This document shows positions 12,401 through 26,800 of a DNA stretch of 64,000 bases, in pieces (positions within the stretch are counted from its first letter, which is position 1; each line of letters begins with the position of its first letter). A program made the translations under genes and the position numbers. Source of the DNA: Megalonaias nervosa (Eukaryota > Mollusca > Bivalvia > Unionida > Unionidae); contig JAECUM010000807.1 of the NCBI GenBank assembly GCA_016617855.1, forward strand, positions 232,874 through 296,873, given 5' to 3'. The notes below the pieces were generated by a model. It saw nothing but the letters and a program-made list of their open reading frames with translations, ran no database searches and had not been told where the DNA came from.

Positions 12401-15400
12401 CCATTAAAACCAGTTAATATTGATGTTTCATCATGTTTTGAGCCATGTAATTTAACTCATAAACTGAGAAACCTGGCCATTTTTCACATGTGTACGAATT
12501 AATCCGTTGTTGATTGCTGACATCCGTGGGTCAACCGATTTCAGTCGAAAGCTGGAACACAATGATGTCGCCATTATTGTTATGTATATTTAAATTAATT
12601 GTTTGTCTGTTAGTTTTAAAATATTTTTTTTATTCCATTACATATTATTGTAATGTAATATTGTTTACTGGACTTGATTTTGTCCAGAATTGAGTTCAGT
12701 TCTGTTTGACCTGCTTGATTCTTTTTTATTTCATTGATGTAAATAACTAATAATAGAAACATTGTATCTAGTTTCTGACGTTAAAATCAATGACAGTTTT
12801 GGTAAACAGTTTTTTAAAAATTTTTAAAATTCTTTCTCAGAGTAAGAATCATTAAGTTGAGTCAAGGTCATACCTAGACTATGTGATTTGAAGCAAGTGT
12901 CAATTCATAAACAAACTTCTGTTTTTTCCAGAAGGATGAATTTTTGACCCTCATTTGGGAATCTGTTTTGTTTCTTAAGTAGTTGTATAACTGATGTTAT
13001 GATAAAAATTCTATCAGTTGTGCTTTAACATCTGACATGTTAAGTTGTATTATGTTGTGACCAGTTTGGGCTGAATTTTGTTTTCTTTAAATTATTTGAA
13101 TTCAAGTGATTCTTTTTCCTGGAAATACAATAGTGCTCTGATATAATTCTTGGACAAAGATATTTACTGGATTTTATACGGAATTCAAAACTGGAATAAT
13201 GTTTTGTGTGATTCAATAAGAGACTGTTGACACATCAGTATAACGCTGACTATTACAGATGTCATCACCTTCCATCTTGAATTTCATTGGGATTTGAACT
13301 GAGATTCACTGTTACATGTCTAGGCTCATACAAAAGTAACAAAGCAAAGAGTGAAGCCAACAAGCTTTGTAAATTTTAACAGAATAATTTATTTCCCTTG
13401 AAAATAAGGTAAAAATATAAAAAAAGAAAAAAAGAAAAAAAGACTTACAGTTTGTGAATCGAATCCAAAAATTAATCCTAGAATTTAAAAATATAAGTCC
13501 TATCACTAAAAAGTTCTAAATGAATCAAAGTTTGAATCCCGATGAAGTTCGAAGATGGAAGGCGATGACGTCTTCTATATCCTGTTTTGTGCTGTTGTGT
13601 CAACAGTTCCTTGTTGAATTTTATGAATCAAGAATAATATTCCAGCTTTAGAATTCTGAATAATTTCCAGTAAATGTCTTTGTCCAAGAATTCTGATGAA
13701 GAAGAGTATTTTCCAGGGTGAATAAATTATTTTCAATAAAAAATTCAACTTAAACTGGTCACAACACAAAATACCTTTGAGCTCAGAAGGTATGAAATAT
13801 GACTGACTATTTCAATATAAAACTTCAGTTTTAGCCCCAGCTAAAACGTAATTCAGACACACTTGATGGGGTCATGTGATCACTTAGTCCGAGCGGCACA
13901 TCAACTTAAACTGGTCACAACACAAAATACCTTTGAGCTCAGAAGGTATGAAATATGACTGACTATTTCAATATAAAACTTCAGTTTTAGCCCCAGCTAA
14001 AACGTAATTCAGACACACTTGATGGGGTCATGTGATCACTTAGTCCGAGCGGCACACAAAAAACCTTACAAGTCAATTATCACGTACTCTAGCATAGCCT
14101 TAGCTAAAGATCAATGATTCCCACACTGGAAATGAATTTAAAAAAAGGTTGTTTACTCAAACTCACATGCAGGCCAAGTATGACCTTGATTATGACCAAT
14201 GATTTTCACTCTGTGTTTACCAATTCTGAATCAAGGTCAGGAACTAGGTCAGCTAAAAATACAATGTAGCAACACTACTGCGCTTTAATCAGGCTAAAAA
14301 GAACTGAACTGAATTTTCTGGAAAAATGTCAGTTCCAGTGAATAAAGTAATCATTGCAATAACATGTAATGAAATAAAAAGAAATAAAAGAGAATTTAAA
14401 ACACACAAGTAATTAAATTACATATATGTAACATCACTTCGAACTTTTCATAGATAGGACTTGTGTTTTTTAATTCTTGGATTACAATTTGAATTTAATT
14501 CACAATACTGTAAATTCTTTTATCTCATTTTTCACTTCGTGTTCTAGGGAAATAAATTGTTTGTTAAATTTTACAAAGTTTGTTGTCTTCACTCTTTTCT
14601 GTTACTTATTTTACGAGCATAGACTCGTAACAATTATAAACATAAAAAGCTAACACCATGCTGTGTCGTATTGTCTTTAGTGCAAGTTTGTCCTTCAACA
14701 CATTCCAGCACCCCATCTGATGACCAATATTTACCTGAGTCATATTTTTATCTAATGTACTCCATTTCTTCTCAGATCTGCTTAAAAAAGCAGGCCTGCC
14801 TCTTTTCATTTCCTTTTGAATCAATTTTTGTACCATATGTGAATGTTATTAGATTACTCATTGATTGAACTTGTCAAATGTATCACACCAGTACTTTTGG
14901 AGCATTCCTGACAAAGAACGGAATTGTGGGCGACTTCGTTGACTGAATCAAGGCGTTGCTCCGTTTAATTCTAAACTGAATATTTGAACATCGTTTAAAC
15001 CTAACAACTGGAACGGTTTATGTCAGTTAGCTTTCTTAACAAATAATTTCTATCCTTTCAAACTTTAGTTTGATTGGAAGAATGGTGATATTTATGATAA
15101 TGGTAACATTATGGCTTTAAAAACTTTAATATTAAGTTTACAACACAACTGGATTTAAGTAACTCTTCAGATTACCAGTCAGTGGTCTTTTCTGCAATGT
15201 CGATGCAACAAATTTGTGACACCTACCAGTTCACAGTGATTTCAGAGTTGAATATGATGGCATGTCATAGCTAGATGAAAGTCTTAATGCAGGGTCAATG
15301 CTTATGACTCCTGTGAATGGCTTTGCATTATATGATCCTGTAGTCTTAATGCAGGGTCAGTGCTTATGACTCCTGTAAATGGCTTTGCATTATATGATCC

Positions 15401-18052
15401 TGTAGTCTTAATGCAGGGTCAATGCTTATGACTCCTGTGAATGGCTTTGCACTATATGATCCTGTAGTCTTAATGCAGGGTCAATGCTAATGACTCCTGT
15501 GAATGGCTTTGCATTATGTGATCCTGTAGTCTTAATGCAGGGTCAATGCTTATGACTCCTGTGAATGGCTTTGCATTATGTGATCCTGTAGTCTTAATGC
15601 AGGGTCAATGCTTATGACTCCTGTGAATGGCTTTGCATTATGTGATCCTGTAGTCTTAATGCAGGGTCAATGCTTATGACTCCTGTGAATGGCTTTGCAT
15701 TATATGATCCTGTAGTCTTAATGCAGGGTCAATGCTTATGACTCCTGTGAATGGCTTTGCATTATATGATCCTGTAGTCTTAATGCAGGGTCAATGCTTA
15801 TGACCCTGTGAATGGTTTTGCATTATATAATCATGTAACCATGTTACCCCAGGAGTGAACACACAATACAAGACCAGATGAATTCAGATAGAATCAATCT
15901 AATTCTAAAAGAGATTGTCTCACCTTGTTTGAACTTTTATGTCTAATGGTGTCTAATTGCAGAGCTTAAAAAGCCATATGAGTTTAACAGAAAGATTGGA
16001 TAACAAGATGATTGTAATACAAATGCATATTAATGAGACGAGACTATATATTATTCCTAGTTTATTTTCTTATTCTCTTCAGATGTTTGAATTAGTAAAT
16101 TACCTACATTGTTTAATTGTTTTAAATCTTTTTTTTTTCAGATGGCCAAGCAAATGGAGACATTTAAGGTGCATCTGGAAAACTTTGCTAGTCAACACAA
16201 GGAGGAGATCAGAAAAAACTCGGAGTTCAGAGTTCAATTCCAAGAAATGTGTGCTTCAATTGGTGTAGATCCACTAGCTTGTAAGACATATGTTCTTTCC
16301 AGTGTTTTTCTATTTTGCCTGAAAATATGTTTTGTCTTTTGAATTTTGATTATTACAGCTTTGACTTTTACTTTCATTTTCTAATCATAATTGATGACTT
16401 GTGTACATTAGATTTTACCTTGCTGATAACAAGAGGGAGTAATTTGTTGAGATGAATACATGCAGGTACATGTATGAAGATAGATATATGTAGGTACATG
16501 TATGTAGATAGATATGTGTAGGTACATGTATGTAGATAGATACATGTAGGTACATGTATGTAGATAGATACATGTAGGTACATGTATGTAGATAGACACA
16601 TGTAGGTACATGTATGTAGATAAATACATGTAGATAGAAGGTACAGTTCTTTAGAAATAACGGCATATTTCCTTTTTATTTCCTCACATGTTGGTTTTCA
16701 TTACAATTTGGACTGAGCAAACTGTATATAGAGATCACAAACATATAAAGTAATAAAGTACATAAAAATGCCATGCAAGTCAATATATATATGTTCCCCA
16801 TTAATCATTATTTCTCTCAGAATAATAAAGCTCTTTTACTAAGATTGTCCTGGTTATATTTATATCAAGGACTATGCTTTACAAGTGTTTTTAAAATAAG
16901 CTGCCTGTATATGATTGTGTGCATATAGTAAACATTCTTCTAGTTATTAGGAGATGGCAAAAGTTAACCTATATAATGAATTTTGGCACTTTACATCAGT
17001 GCTCATGGATGACCATAGATAACAAAAATTTCCCCGAATTTACTAAATGTAACAGAAAGTTTTGTCAACTCTCACAGTCTGCTGCACTGAAAATATGGTA
17101 TATTTATAAAAATAATATGGTTGTTAAACATGCAATTCTAGATTACATCAAGAAGTGTTTGAAAAACTATATCACAGAATCTCCATAATGTTAAATGAGA
17201 TCAGTTGTACATTGACGATTATCATTAATATTTGGATATAGTTTTATTCTAATGTTTGCAGCCAAGTGGAAAGCTTTTTGTCATGTACCTTAACCATATT
17301 CATTTCATTCTAAACAAATTGGTAATAATTTTCCAGTTTTTTATTTTTTTTGTAAAAAGTATTTTAATTTTATTTTGAATGTTATATTAAATTTAATTTC
17401 AAGTTTAATTTTTCCTTTTAATCAGCCAGCAAGGGATTCTGGGCCGAGATGCTAGGAGTGGGAGACTTTTATTATGAACTGGGAGTTCAGATAGTTGAAG
17501 TTTGCCTGGCAACAAGTCACAGAAATGGAGGTAATTGTTAACTGTGATTTTTGTTTTCAAAATCCTAAGAAGAGTTCTGTTGCTAATGCATATAGTGTAA
17601 TGTTATTTGTTTAATTTACATCCACATCAAGAGCATATGGCAGACTATACAGGTATATTGCCCATTACCAATTACACATGCACACTGAATACTTCAAATG
17701 ATCAGCATGAATGACACATGCATACTGAGTACAAATGATCAACTTGAATTACACATACACACTGAATACTGTATTTTATGTAATTTTTCGTACATGAAAA
17801 AATAATTATTAATTTTAGTGTACGAAAAATTATATGTAAAATAAATAATTATTATTTGGTGGTACTGATCATGTATGAAAAATAATGGGATCGTACCTGA
17901 ACAAGTTCTACGGAAAACACGCTACTTGACAACTTAATGGTACAGACGTACAAAGTAAACGTATATTTTCTGTCTCATTCTGCTTTCAATTCAAGAATCT
18001 AATTACAATACAAATAAAAGTACTCAAAAAGATTTTTGTTGTTATTAGTTAA

Positions 18053-18120
<68 letters not shown>

Positions 18121-19456
18121 GATTATGTCTCAGTGTGCAAGCTTGTCTGCATTTAGAGCATATGTAGCTGTTATGTTGTGTAATGTTGGCAAAATGATTA
18201 AGATGGTTTGAATATGTATTAGTTATGGGTATTATTTATTGGCAAATTGTACGTAACGATATGAGTCCACACTGTCAAGAAATTAAGTGCAACTTGTATT
18301 TTTACAGCAACAATAATCTCATTATCAAATTGCAATGAAAAATAAAGAACTTGAAATCATGTTTTAGTTCTTGCGTGTGAGCATGTGCGTGTGAGAGATG
18401 AAAGAAAATTTTGCCAGTGTACAAGACCATATTTATTCAGGGTGGTTTTTATTTGTAGCTTTTGCAAAGAGAAAAAAGACTATTTTCAGTTACCTGACAA
18501 TTGTGATAATCCTCATGTATTATGACCCTACTATATTCCATTATCAGTAAACTCCGCTAAATCAACAATTCATTCTTGTTTTAATTACAATGCACATTGT
18601 CACAACAACCACATGGCTATGCAGTGTTATTTACACGCTAATTAAACATAATTAGCACTTTGGTTATTCCAGTTGAAACCAGATTGAGGGCAAGAATCAA
18701 CAGAAGAGGTCAAATCAGCGAGGCTGTCAGTAGGGAAATGAGGCTCTCTTTAGGGAAATGAAAATCTGTCAATGTGCTATTGAAGCCATTGTCCATACAG
18801 CAGATGTTATAAGGACAAGCGATCATACACATTACTTGTTATTCAAACTCGCCAATAAAGATAATAGTGGGGTATATCGTAGAATAGATTTGCAATAAAA
18901 TCCAAGTCAAAACAGAACAAGCACTTAAAAGATAGTATATGCATATATGCAAATTAATTTAACGGAGTCCATGACTTTCAAATTTACGATGGAAAATGAC
19001 AAGGTTTTTATATTTTATGTTTGTATGACTATAATGAAACAATAAGACTAGTTGACCAATGGTCTGTGGTCTTCACTTTAGCATGTACTGAGATGTAATT
19101 TTTGTTGGATAAGAAAACATCAAAGGGCTTCCGAACTCGTTTTAAAATGCACGTGGTGTTTTGTTACGGTGACGGACTTAATAAGGAGAACTAATTAATG
19201 ATAATATTTAAAGGTATGGTCTGTGAAGTCCTTTGTTCATTTGTTAATAAACACCAGTAGATATTGTAATGACAATAAGAGTTTATGCACGTGGGCACCC
19301 ACAGGATCGTTTGCCCAAAGGGGGGGGGGGTCAGCCAGTCATGGCCGAGAGAGTTAATATAGTAAGCAGTCTGAAACTAAAGCTAATATTTACTAAGCAT
19401 TTTGAACAGAATCTTGTGACATATTTTCAGCTTCATTTGCATGATTAAACTTGTCG

Positions 19457-19517
<61 letters not shown>

Positions 19518-22500
19518 CAGTATGATTTCTGGGAGGGGTCATGTGACCCCCATGACCTATGCTGCGGGCGCCCATTTTTATGCATCAATCATTGTATTTT
19601 CTCACCAACAATTATTAATTTTTGTAAAAACAAGTGGCAATAACTTATTTTTGATCTTTTTTGCAAATGTAAATCTTCTTAGTAGAAATTTTATGTCCGA
19701 TAATTTAATGGATTTTTCGAAATATACAAAGTCATATGTATGAAAAATTGTACATTTAAATTATTACTTTGATAACTGGATTGTGACAAAAAATTAAAGG
19801 GTACGAAAAAATACATGAAATACGGTGCTGCAAATGATCAGCTTGCACATGGAGTACAAATGATCAGCTTGAATTACACATGCACATGGAGTACAAATGA
19901 TCAGCTTGAATTACACATGCACACTGCCTACGTCAAATGATCAGCTTGAATTACACAAGCACACTTAGCACAAATGATCAGCTTGAATTACACATGCACA
20001 CTGAATACTTAAAATGATCAGCATGAATTAAACATGCACACTGAATACTTCAGATGATCAGTTTCAATTACACATGCACACTGAATACAAATAATCAGCT
20101 TGAATTATGCATGCACACTGAGTACAGATGATCAGCTTCAACTACACATGCACACTGAGTACAAATAATCAGCTTGAATTATGCATGCACACTGAGTATT
20201 TAAAATAATCAGCTTGAATTATGCATGCACATTGAGTACTAATGATCAGCTTGAATTACACATGTACATTGAGTACTTAAAATAATCAGCTTGAATTATG
20301 CATGCACATTGAGTACAAATGATCAGCTTGAATTACACATGCACACTGAGTACTTAAAATAATCAGCTTGATTAAGAAATTGATTTCCTTGCAGGTTTAA
20401 TTGGTATTGAAGAGCTGAGAGACAGAGTGGTGAAGTCTAGAGGGAAGAAAAGTCAAGACATTAGCATGTAAGTATATTCAGCAGCAGTTTTATGTGGCAG
20501 TAGTTTTATAGAATATTAACAAGTTGTTTTTCATGATTTTGACTATTTCTTTAAAATTTCTTGCATGAGAAACTGAATCTTGTTTCTTTTGAAATGATAA
20601 ATTTTGTCTTAAATTATTTCCACGACAAATGCATGTGATAAGATTGTAGAATCAGACAGTTATAAATGAAAATATAACATCTGTTTTTATGGAAGGTTCT
20701 TACATTAAACATATCTAATGGTGATCTTTTATATCACATAACACTGCAGTCGTATTTGACCGCTCCAGTGGCCTAGTGGCTAGAGCGTCCGCCATGGATG
20801 TGGGAGGTCATGGGTTTAAACCCTGGCCGAGTCATACCAAAGACTTATAAAAGTGGTACTAACAACTGCCTGGCTAGGTGCTCAGCATTAAGAGGTTAGT
20901 GTTAAGACTGGTTGGCCTGATGTCAGGATAATGTGACTGGGTGGGACATCATGCTACATGTCTACGGCATGATGCCCCAGTGCTAGGCATCACTATAAAC
21001 TGCCATACTGCAGACATCATAGCGATATGACCAAAAAATTGTTAAAGCTACATAAAAAATCCAAATCACACACACACACACACACGCAGTCATATCTGTT
21101 CATCTTTCTGTAGTGAGGAGTCGTAACTGATTTGGAAGAGTGATTGAATCCTAATCCAGCAGTCATATGTTTGATACCAACCCAGACCAATCACAGACAA
21201 GCTGCCTGAGTGTTTCTTTGGGAAAGACATTTAGCGCCTATTTCCATGGCATGATATAGCCAGTGATGTGTTAAAAGTGCCATTAAAACCAGTCAACCAA
21301 CCAACCATCATCCTTTTATTAGAAAAATGCATATAGCACTTTAATGTAGAAAACAAAACCGAGAAGTTTAACTGGGAATGGGCAAGATGCTACAGCAGTC
21401 ATCAGTCAGACCTGCCAACCCTTATGATTTGACAGTAAGTCTTATGGAAATGAGCCTTAAATTACAGACTTATATAATAACAGCTAAAATTATGGAATTA
21501 TCATGTGTTAAAATCCAGGGAACCAGACTAACTTTACAAGAGTACCGCAGATGATTTAAGCTGCATATATTTTTTCATGCAAAATGTCTGCATGATCAAG
21601 CTGTCACTCATAGAATTTTATACATCGCATCCAATAAGTTATACACTTTCTAAACAAAAGGGACAATAACCCACTTTAAGAAGTTTTAATAGTATAGAAT
21701 GAAAAAAGGAAGATTTAGATTCTGGTTAAAAAGAAAAGCAAGAAGGGCAGCAATTATGTTTTTGGACACCAGTTGTTGATTTGAGTATATCTTACGGCAG
21801 GAGAGATGATGGCCCACCATCTGAAACTGGTAACCCCTCCCAACAACAACAACAACAATCCAAGGATTATGTTCAGTTGAGAGATAGCAAGAAACTGCTG
21901 AGCTCCATAGAGTTTGGAACTGTAGTTTGTGAGACTGTCCTGAATTTAATTAAGATCTAAGTGTACTTTGCAAACGTTGTAGTTGAACAAAATACATTCG
22001 CTGCATCAGTTTCAAATCACGCTTCACAATTTTTAAATTCATGTTTTCCAACTTGACAATAACAGTACATGATATTCTTTTACACCTTATTGAAACTGGT
22101 CTGACTTAGGAAAAAATCGACTGCCTCACTGGGAAGGTCTTGTTAGGGTTGGCAGGTCTGATAAATGTCTGTTTTGTCAATACATCTGTTCATTATGCTA
22201 TAGTACAAAGAGGCAAGACAGTCCTTTCCTTGTTTTCAGCTTAATTCCATAGGAGATAGTTATACAAAAGGTAAAAATCTTCAAATGTAGACTTTGTAAT
22301 TAATTTGAGGGCCTAAAAAAGAAGAAACATTATTTTTGTCTCACCTCAGACTCCTCACAGCTCATGCTTTTTCAGAATATATTGTTAACTTAACATTGTT
22401 TTGACTGCCTTGCCACCCTCAGCTTCTAAGTCTTAGTTCATCATATGTATGTATTAGGTCAGAAAAAAATGTGACTTGTTTCAGATCTTATTCCCAAGGT

Positions 22501-23787
22501 ATGCATTGAAATTCCAGACTGTGTCTGCTCAGATGCATTGCATTGTGGCATCATTGGTTAATTATAACACCTGATCATGTGCTGCCTTATAACATTATGA
22601 ACCTTGTGTTCCATCACTAAATGTACAAACCTTAGATTTTTTTCTAGTGTGTTCTACATTTCTTCAGAGTCTTAACCATAAACACATAAGAGCGATGACC
22701 GCAGTAAATATAATATGAATTAAGTGTCTTAAAGTTATTAAAAGGCATGGTTTTCTGCAGGTGGCATTCTACCACCAGACTTAACATTACTGGGCCAGTG
22801 CTGTTATCCTACCAATTTGAGGTAATGTGAGGTGTGTTATCCTACCTTTGGGAGGTAACCCACTGTGAGGTGTTAAACTACCAGTGGGAGGTAACCCATT
22901 GTGATTTGTACAGCGTCATCCTACCAAAGGGAGGTAACCCATTGTGAGTTGTTAACTTACAAATGGGAGGTAACCTACCATGAGGAGTATTGTGCCATCC
23001 TACCAGTGGGAGGTAACCCACTGTGAAAGTATGGTCTCACCAAGCTAATGCAGGTGAGAGATGGTGTTACTTTGTCTGTAGCTATAGTGTTGTCAGGATC
23101 ATCAGCAGTGGTAATATTTTGTGTTATAGTTTTCACAAGTCAAGTACAGTTGTGATATACATACACAGACAAAGGTAAAACATAAGATTTACTGGAACAC
23201 TTGTTTAATCATCATGATAATCATACATAATAATTAAACAAATTATAAACATATTAGTGACACAACAGTAGCCATTATAACTTGCCTTGATGCTTCCCTT
23301 GCATTCAAGTCATTTTGGTATTACTAAAATGGATGTTTACTTTATGCTAGGCCATGTATTACTGGATTTTTGGAGAGAAATAATCTTGATATTTCACTGG
23401 AGTGAAAAAATATCATAAATTTTCAGTAGACACAGATGACATTATAACCATGATATTTGAACTTAGTCTTAGATGCTCTTACATGGGTGGTAAATATTGC
23501 CACTTCATGTTAAAGATGACTTCATTTCAAACAAAAATGTGTGAATTATTATTTTTTTAATGTACTATTTTATTTTAAAATTGGAAGGAAAATTATGTTA
23601 CTGTTTATATTTTTTGTGCAAATAGTCACAAACTATAGCAGAATATAAACATTAAACAGCTGACATTGCAGGGGATCCAGTAAGAAATCTACTACTTCAG
23701 TCTGTTATACAGTGCTTCTTGCTAGTGAATATGTTGAGCATAAAATAAACTGAAAATTGACTGAAAAATTATCAGAAAAATCCAAAT

Positions 23788-23823
<36 letters not shown>

Positions 23824-26800
23824 CTTGTTGGTGAAAATACTGATTTTTCACCTTGTTGATGAAATATATTCATTATTTACTTGTTTAAAGAAAATATCCT
23901 CTCTGTATCTGCATTTTGTATAAATAAATTAGAGATTGATGTAACTTTATATTTGTATTAATTTCAATATCAGAGATGACCTGTTACGAGCAATCAAAAA
24001 GCTAAAGGTACTAGGAAATGGCTTTAGTGTGATAACCTGTGGCCGGTCATATATGGTCCAATCTGTTCCTGGGGAACTGAGTATGGACCACACATCTGTA
24101 ATACAGCAGGCACAGGTTTGTTAGCTGTTACTGACTTATCTAGCTATATCAAATTTCTTTCTTTGCATTTTATTTCTCAAAACCTTTCTCACCTCTGGTT
24201 AGAAATAGAATGGAACCTGTCCCCTCTGTCCAAGATATCCTCACTTTTCCCTCACTACTGTTGTGTTTGTTTGGTTTTTGAGGATCATCAGTTTAAAATA
24301 AATAAATTTTTGTTAACTTCTAACTCTAAATAACTTATCTTTTGGGACTTGCAGACTAACCCCTTATGTGGATTTTCCACAAAATGCAAATATTTCACTA
24401 AGTTTGTGGTGGAACTGGCAATTTGTTGTATTTTATCCTTATTTATGAAATCTGTTTTAACCTCATGGATGTTTCTGTGTGATTTCTATAAGTTAATTCA
24501 AAAACCTCAAATCTTTCTTTAAACTTCAGGGATGAACCTTAAAGGTTATTGAATGGCTGATACAAGGCATGATTTCAACTTCCAGTGATGCAGAGTGTAT
24601 TATACAAAACTTGCTTTAACAATACAAAACTTGCTTTTTATAATATGAAACTTGCTTTTTATAATATGAAACTTTCTTTGACAATGCAAAACTTGCTTGG
24701 ACAATACAACACTTGCTTTAACAATACAAAACTTGTTTTAATAATACAACTTGCTTTTACAGTACAAAACTTAATTTAACAATATAAAATTTGCTTCAGT
24801 AATAAAACTTGCTTTAACAATACAAAACCTGCTTTGACAATACAAAACCTGGTTTGACTATACAAAACTTGCTTTAACAATACAAAACTTGCTTTGACAT
24901 GCAAAACTTGCTTTAACAAGTACAAAACTTGCTTTGACAATGCAAAACTTGCTTTGATAATATGAAACTTGCTTTAATAATACAAAACTTGCATTGATAC
25001 ATATAAATATGGAATAGTTGGCATGTGTGAATGTATTCAGAAAATGAAGAGCTAAGGGAAAAACATACAAGTGGCATTTAATTGAATTGTCCTTTCCTGA
25101 ATTAGAAATTGGTGAAGTTAATACAACTGTTTTAGGAAACTTGGACAATTTAGACATTTCACTTCAGAAAGTGGGTATATACTGTAAAATAAGAAATATA
25201 TTTGTGCAGGATTTGATTTCATTATTTTTATGGAAAACAAATATCCATGAAATTAAATCCACCATGATAGATAGTATTGTTGAACAGCAATATGGTAAAC
25301 AGTGTGATGTCATGTAGTTTTATTCCACAAAAAATGCTGTTTTCTCTGAAAATCACAATGTTTTATTCCCAAAAACAAATGTTTATGATTTTACATTATA
25401 TATCCAAGAAAGTAGGATGACAAATTCAGATGTTCAATGATAATACTGTGAAAAAAATGAATGTAGAAAAATTAGCTTTCTTTTTATTTGATGATAATTC
25501 ACTTATATAATTGTAGATAGTGGTAGGTAGCATGCATGTATGCACAGTCTGATTAAAAGTTAGATCTCTAGACAGGCAGCTATTAAAGTTCATGTTCTGA
25601 TGACCTTTGGACATCTCTGTCCACTTATTTTTTAGTAGCCTATCAGATGAAGCATTGGATTTCATGTTAGAAAGCTCTCTTGTTAAGAGACATGTTCCTG
25701 ATGATGTTTTTCACTTTTAGCAGCATAACAGCTGTAATTTGATTGGTGAATCAAAAGGTCAACAAATCAATGTCTGTCAGATAATTAGATCTTGATTTTA
25801 ATCTAATTTCATATATGGAAAAATGTATTGTGTATAGATAAATGTATTATGACATGCATAGATAAATGTATTATGACATGTATTATGACATGTGCAGATA
25901 ACTGTATTATGACATATGTGTTATGACATGTATAGATCAGTGTATTATGACTTGCATAGACGACTACTCCGGTGGCCTTGTGGTTAGAGTGTCCGCCTTG
26001 GATGCGGGAGGTCGTGGGTTCGATCCCCGGCCAAGTCATACCAAAGACTTACAAAAAATGGTACTAACAGCTGCCTCGTTTGGCGCTCAGCATTAAGAGG
26101 TTAGTGTTAGGACTGGTTGGCCTGGTTCAGTATAATGTCACTGGGTGGGACATCATGCTACATGTCTGTGGCATGATGCCTCAGTGCTAGACATCACTAT
26201 AAACTGCCACACTGCAGACATCATAGCAACATCACTGAAAAATTGTTAAAGCTATGTTAAAAAATATCCAGATCCAAATCACTTGTTTAGACAAATGTAT
26301 TAAGACATGTACAGATAAATATATTATGACATGGAAGAGAAAGAAAAAATTTGCCAGATATACTTGTCTATAAGACAAGTCCAACTGCAAACTGCATAGA
26401 CCCGGATTTGCTGTTGCATAATGTGCCAGCTGATCTGGGTCTGTGCAGTTTGTTAGGATTAATCAGTAGAACAATCACCATAGACCCTGATCTGCAGATG
26501 CTTTATACTATGGCAGATTAGGATCTTTGTAGTTTGCAGTTTGACTGGTCTTATAAACGAGTACATATGGTAAACTTATTGTATGATATAGATGGTCTAA
26601 AGGTACAGGCATGATTCTGGAATTTTTGGGTGAAGTTTTAAAGTTTTTTGCCACAGTATTATGGTCACACTTGATTCGTCTCCACATGAAATATGTACAC
26701 CTTGTTTGCTTGATTTAAATTTATTTTCTTGATTAATAAATTCTAATATCACAGACAATTTACAAGTTGCTTTAAGTTAATGTCTTATTTGAATTTTTCA

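Larger units (their letters stand above)
17769..19832. mobile_element. TIR element X copy 1, inserted in a minisatellite
   Basis: The left end TGTATTTTATGTAATTTTTC and the complement of the right end, CCGTATTTCATGTATTTTTT, form TIRs that both continue CGTAC. Minisatellite units of one family flank both sides, so this is an insertion. Inside are a 60-nt (GA)n tract (18056-18116), a G run (19321-19330) and an (AT)n tract (19459-19514), but no transposase. Sub-terminal sequence matches the element at 32048 in inverse. The superfamily is not identified. Confidence 0.65.

Noticed and set aside
15280..15836. Regular direct repeats as a possible CRISPR-like array
   Set aside because: The whole 62-bp unit is repeated with no unique spacers, and the sequence is animal.
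16374..16666. Three overlapping minus-strand frames with Tyr-Leu-His-Thr repeats
   Set aside because: The 28-bp minisatellite generates the same peptide in all three frames.
24585..25157. Frames with repeated Leu-Ala-Phe-Tyr or Val-Lys-Ala-Ser-Phe residues
   Set aside because: They are translations of the 18-20 bp minisatellite.
25962..26040. Possible tRNA gene with perfect box B
   Set aside because: It is the head of SINE-B; the same sequence with a 230-bp body recurs at 20757 and 63503, and there is no sound cloverleaf.
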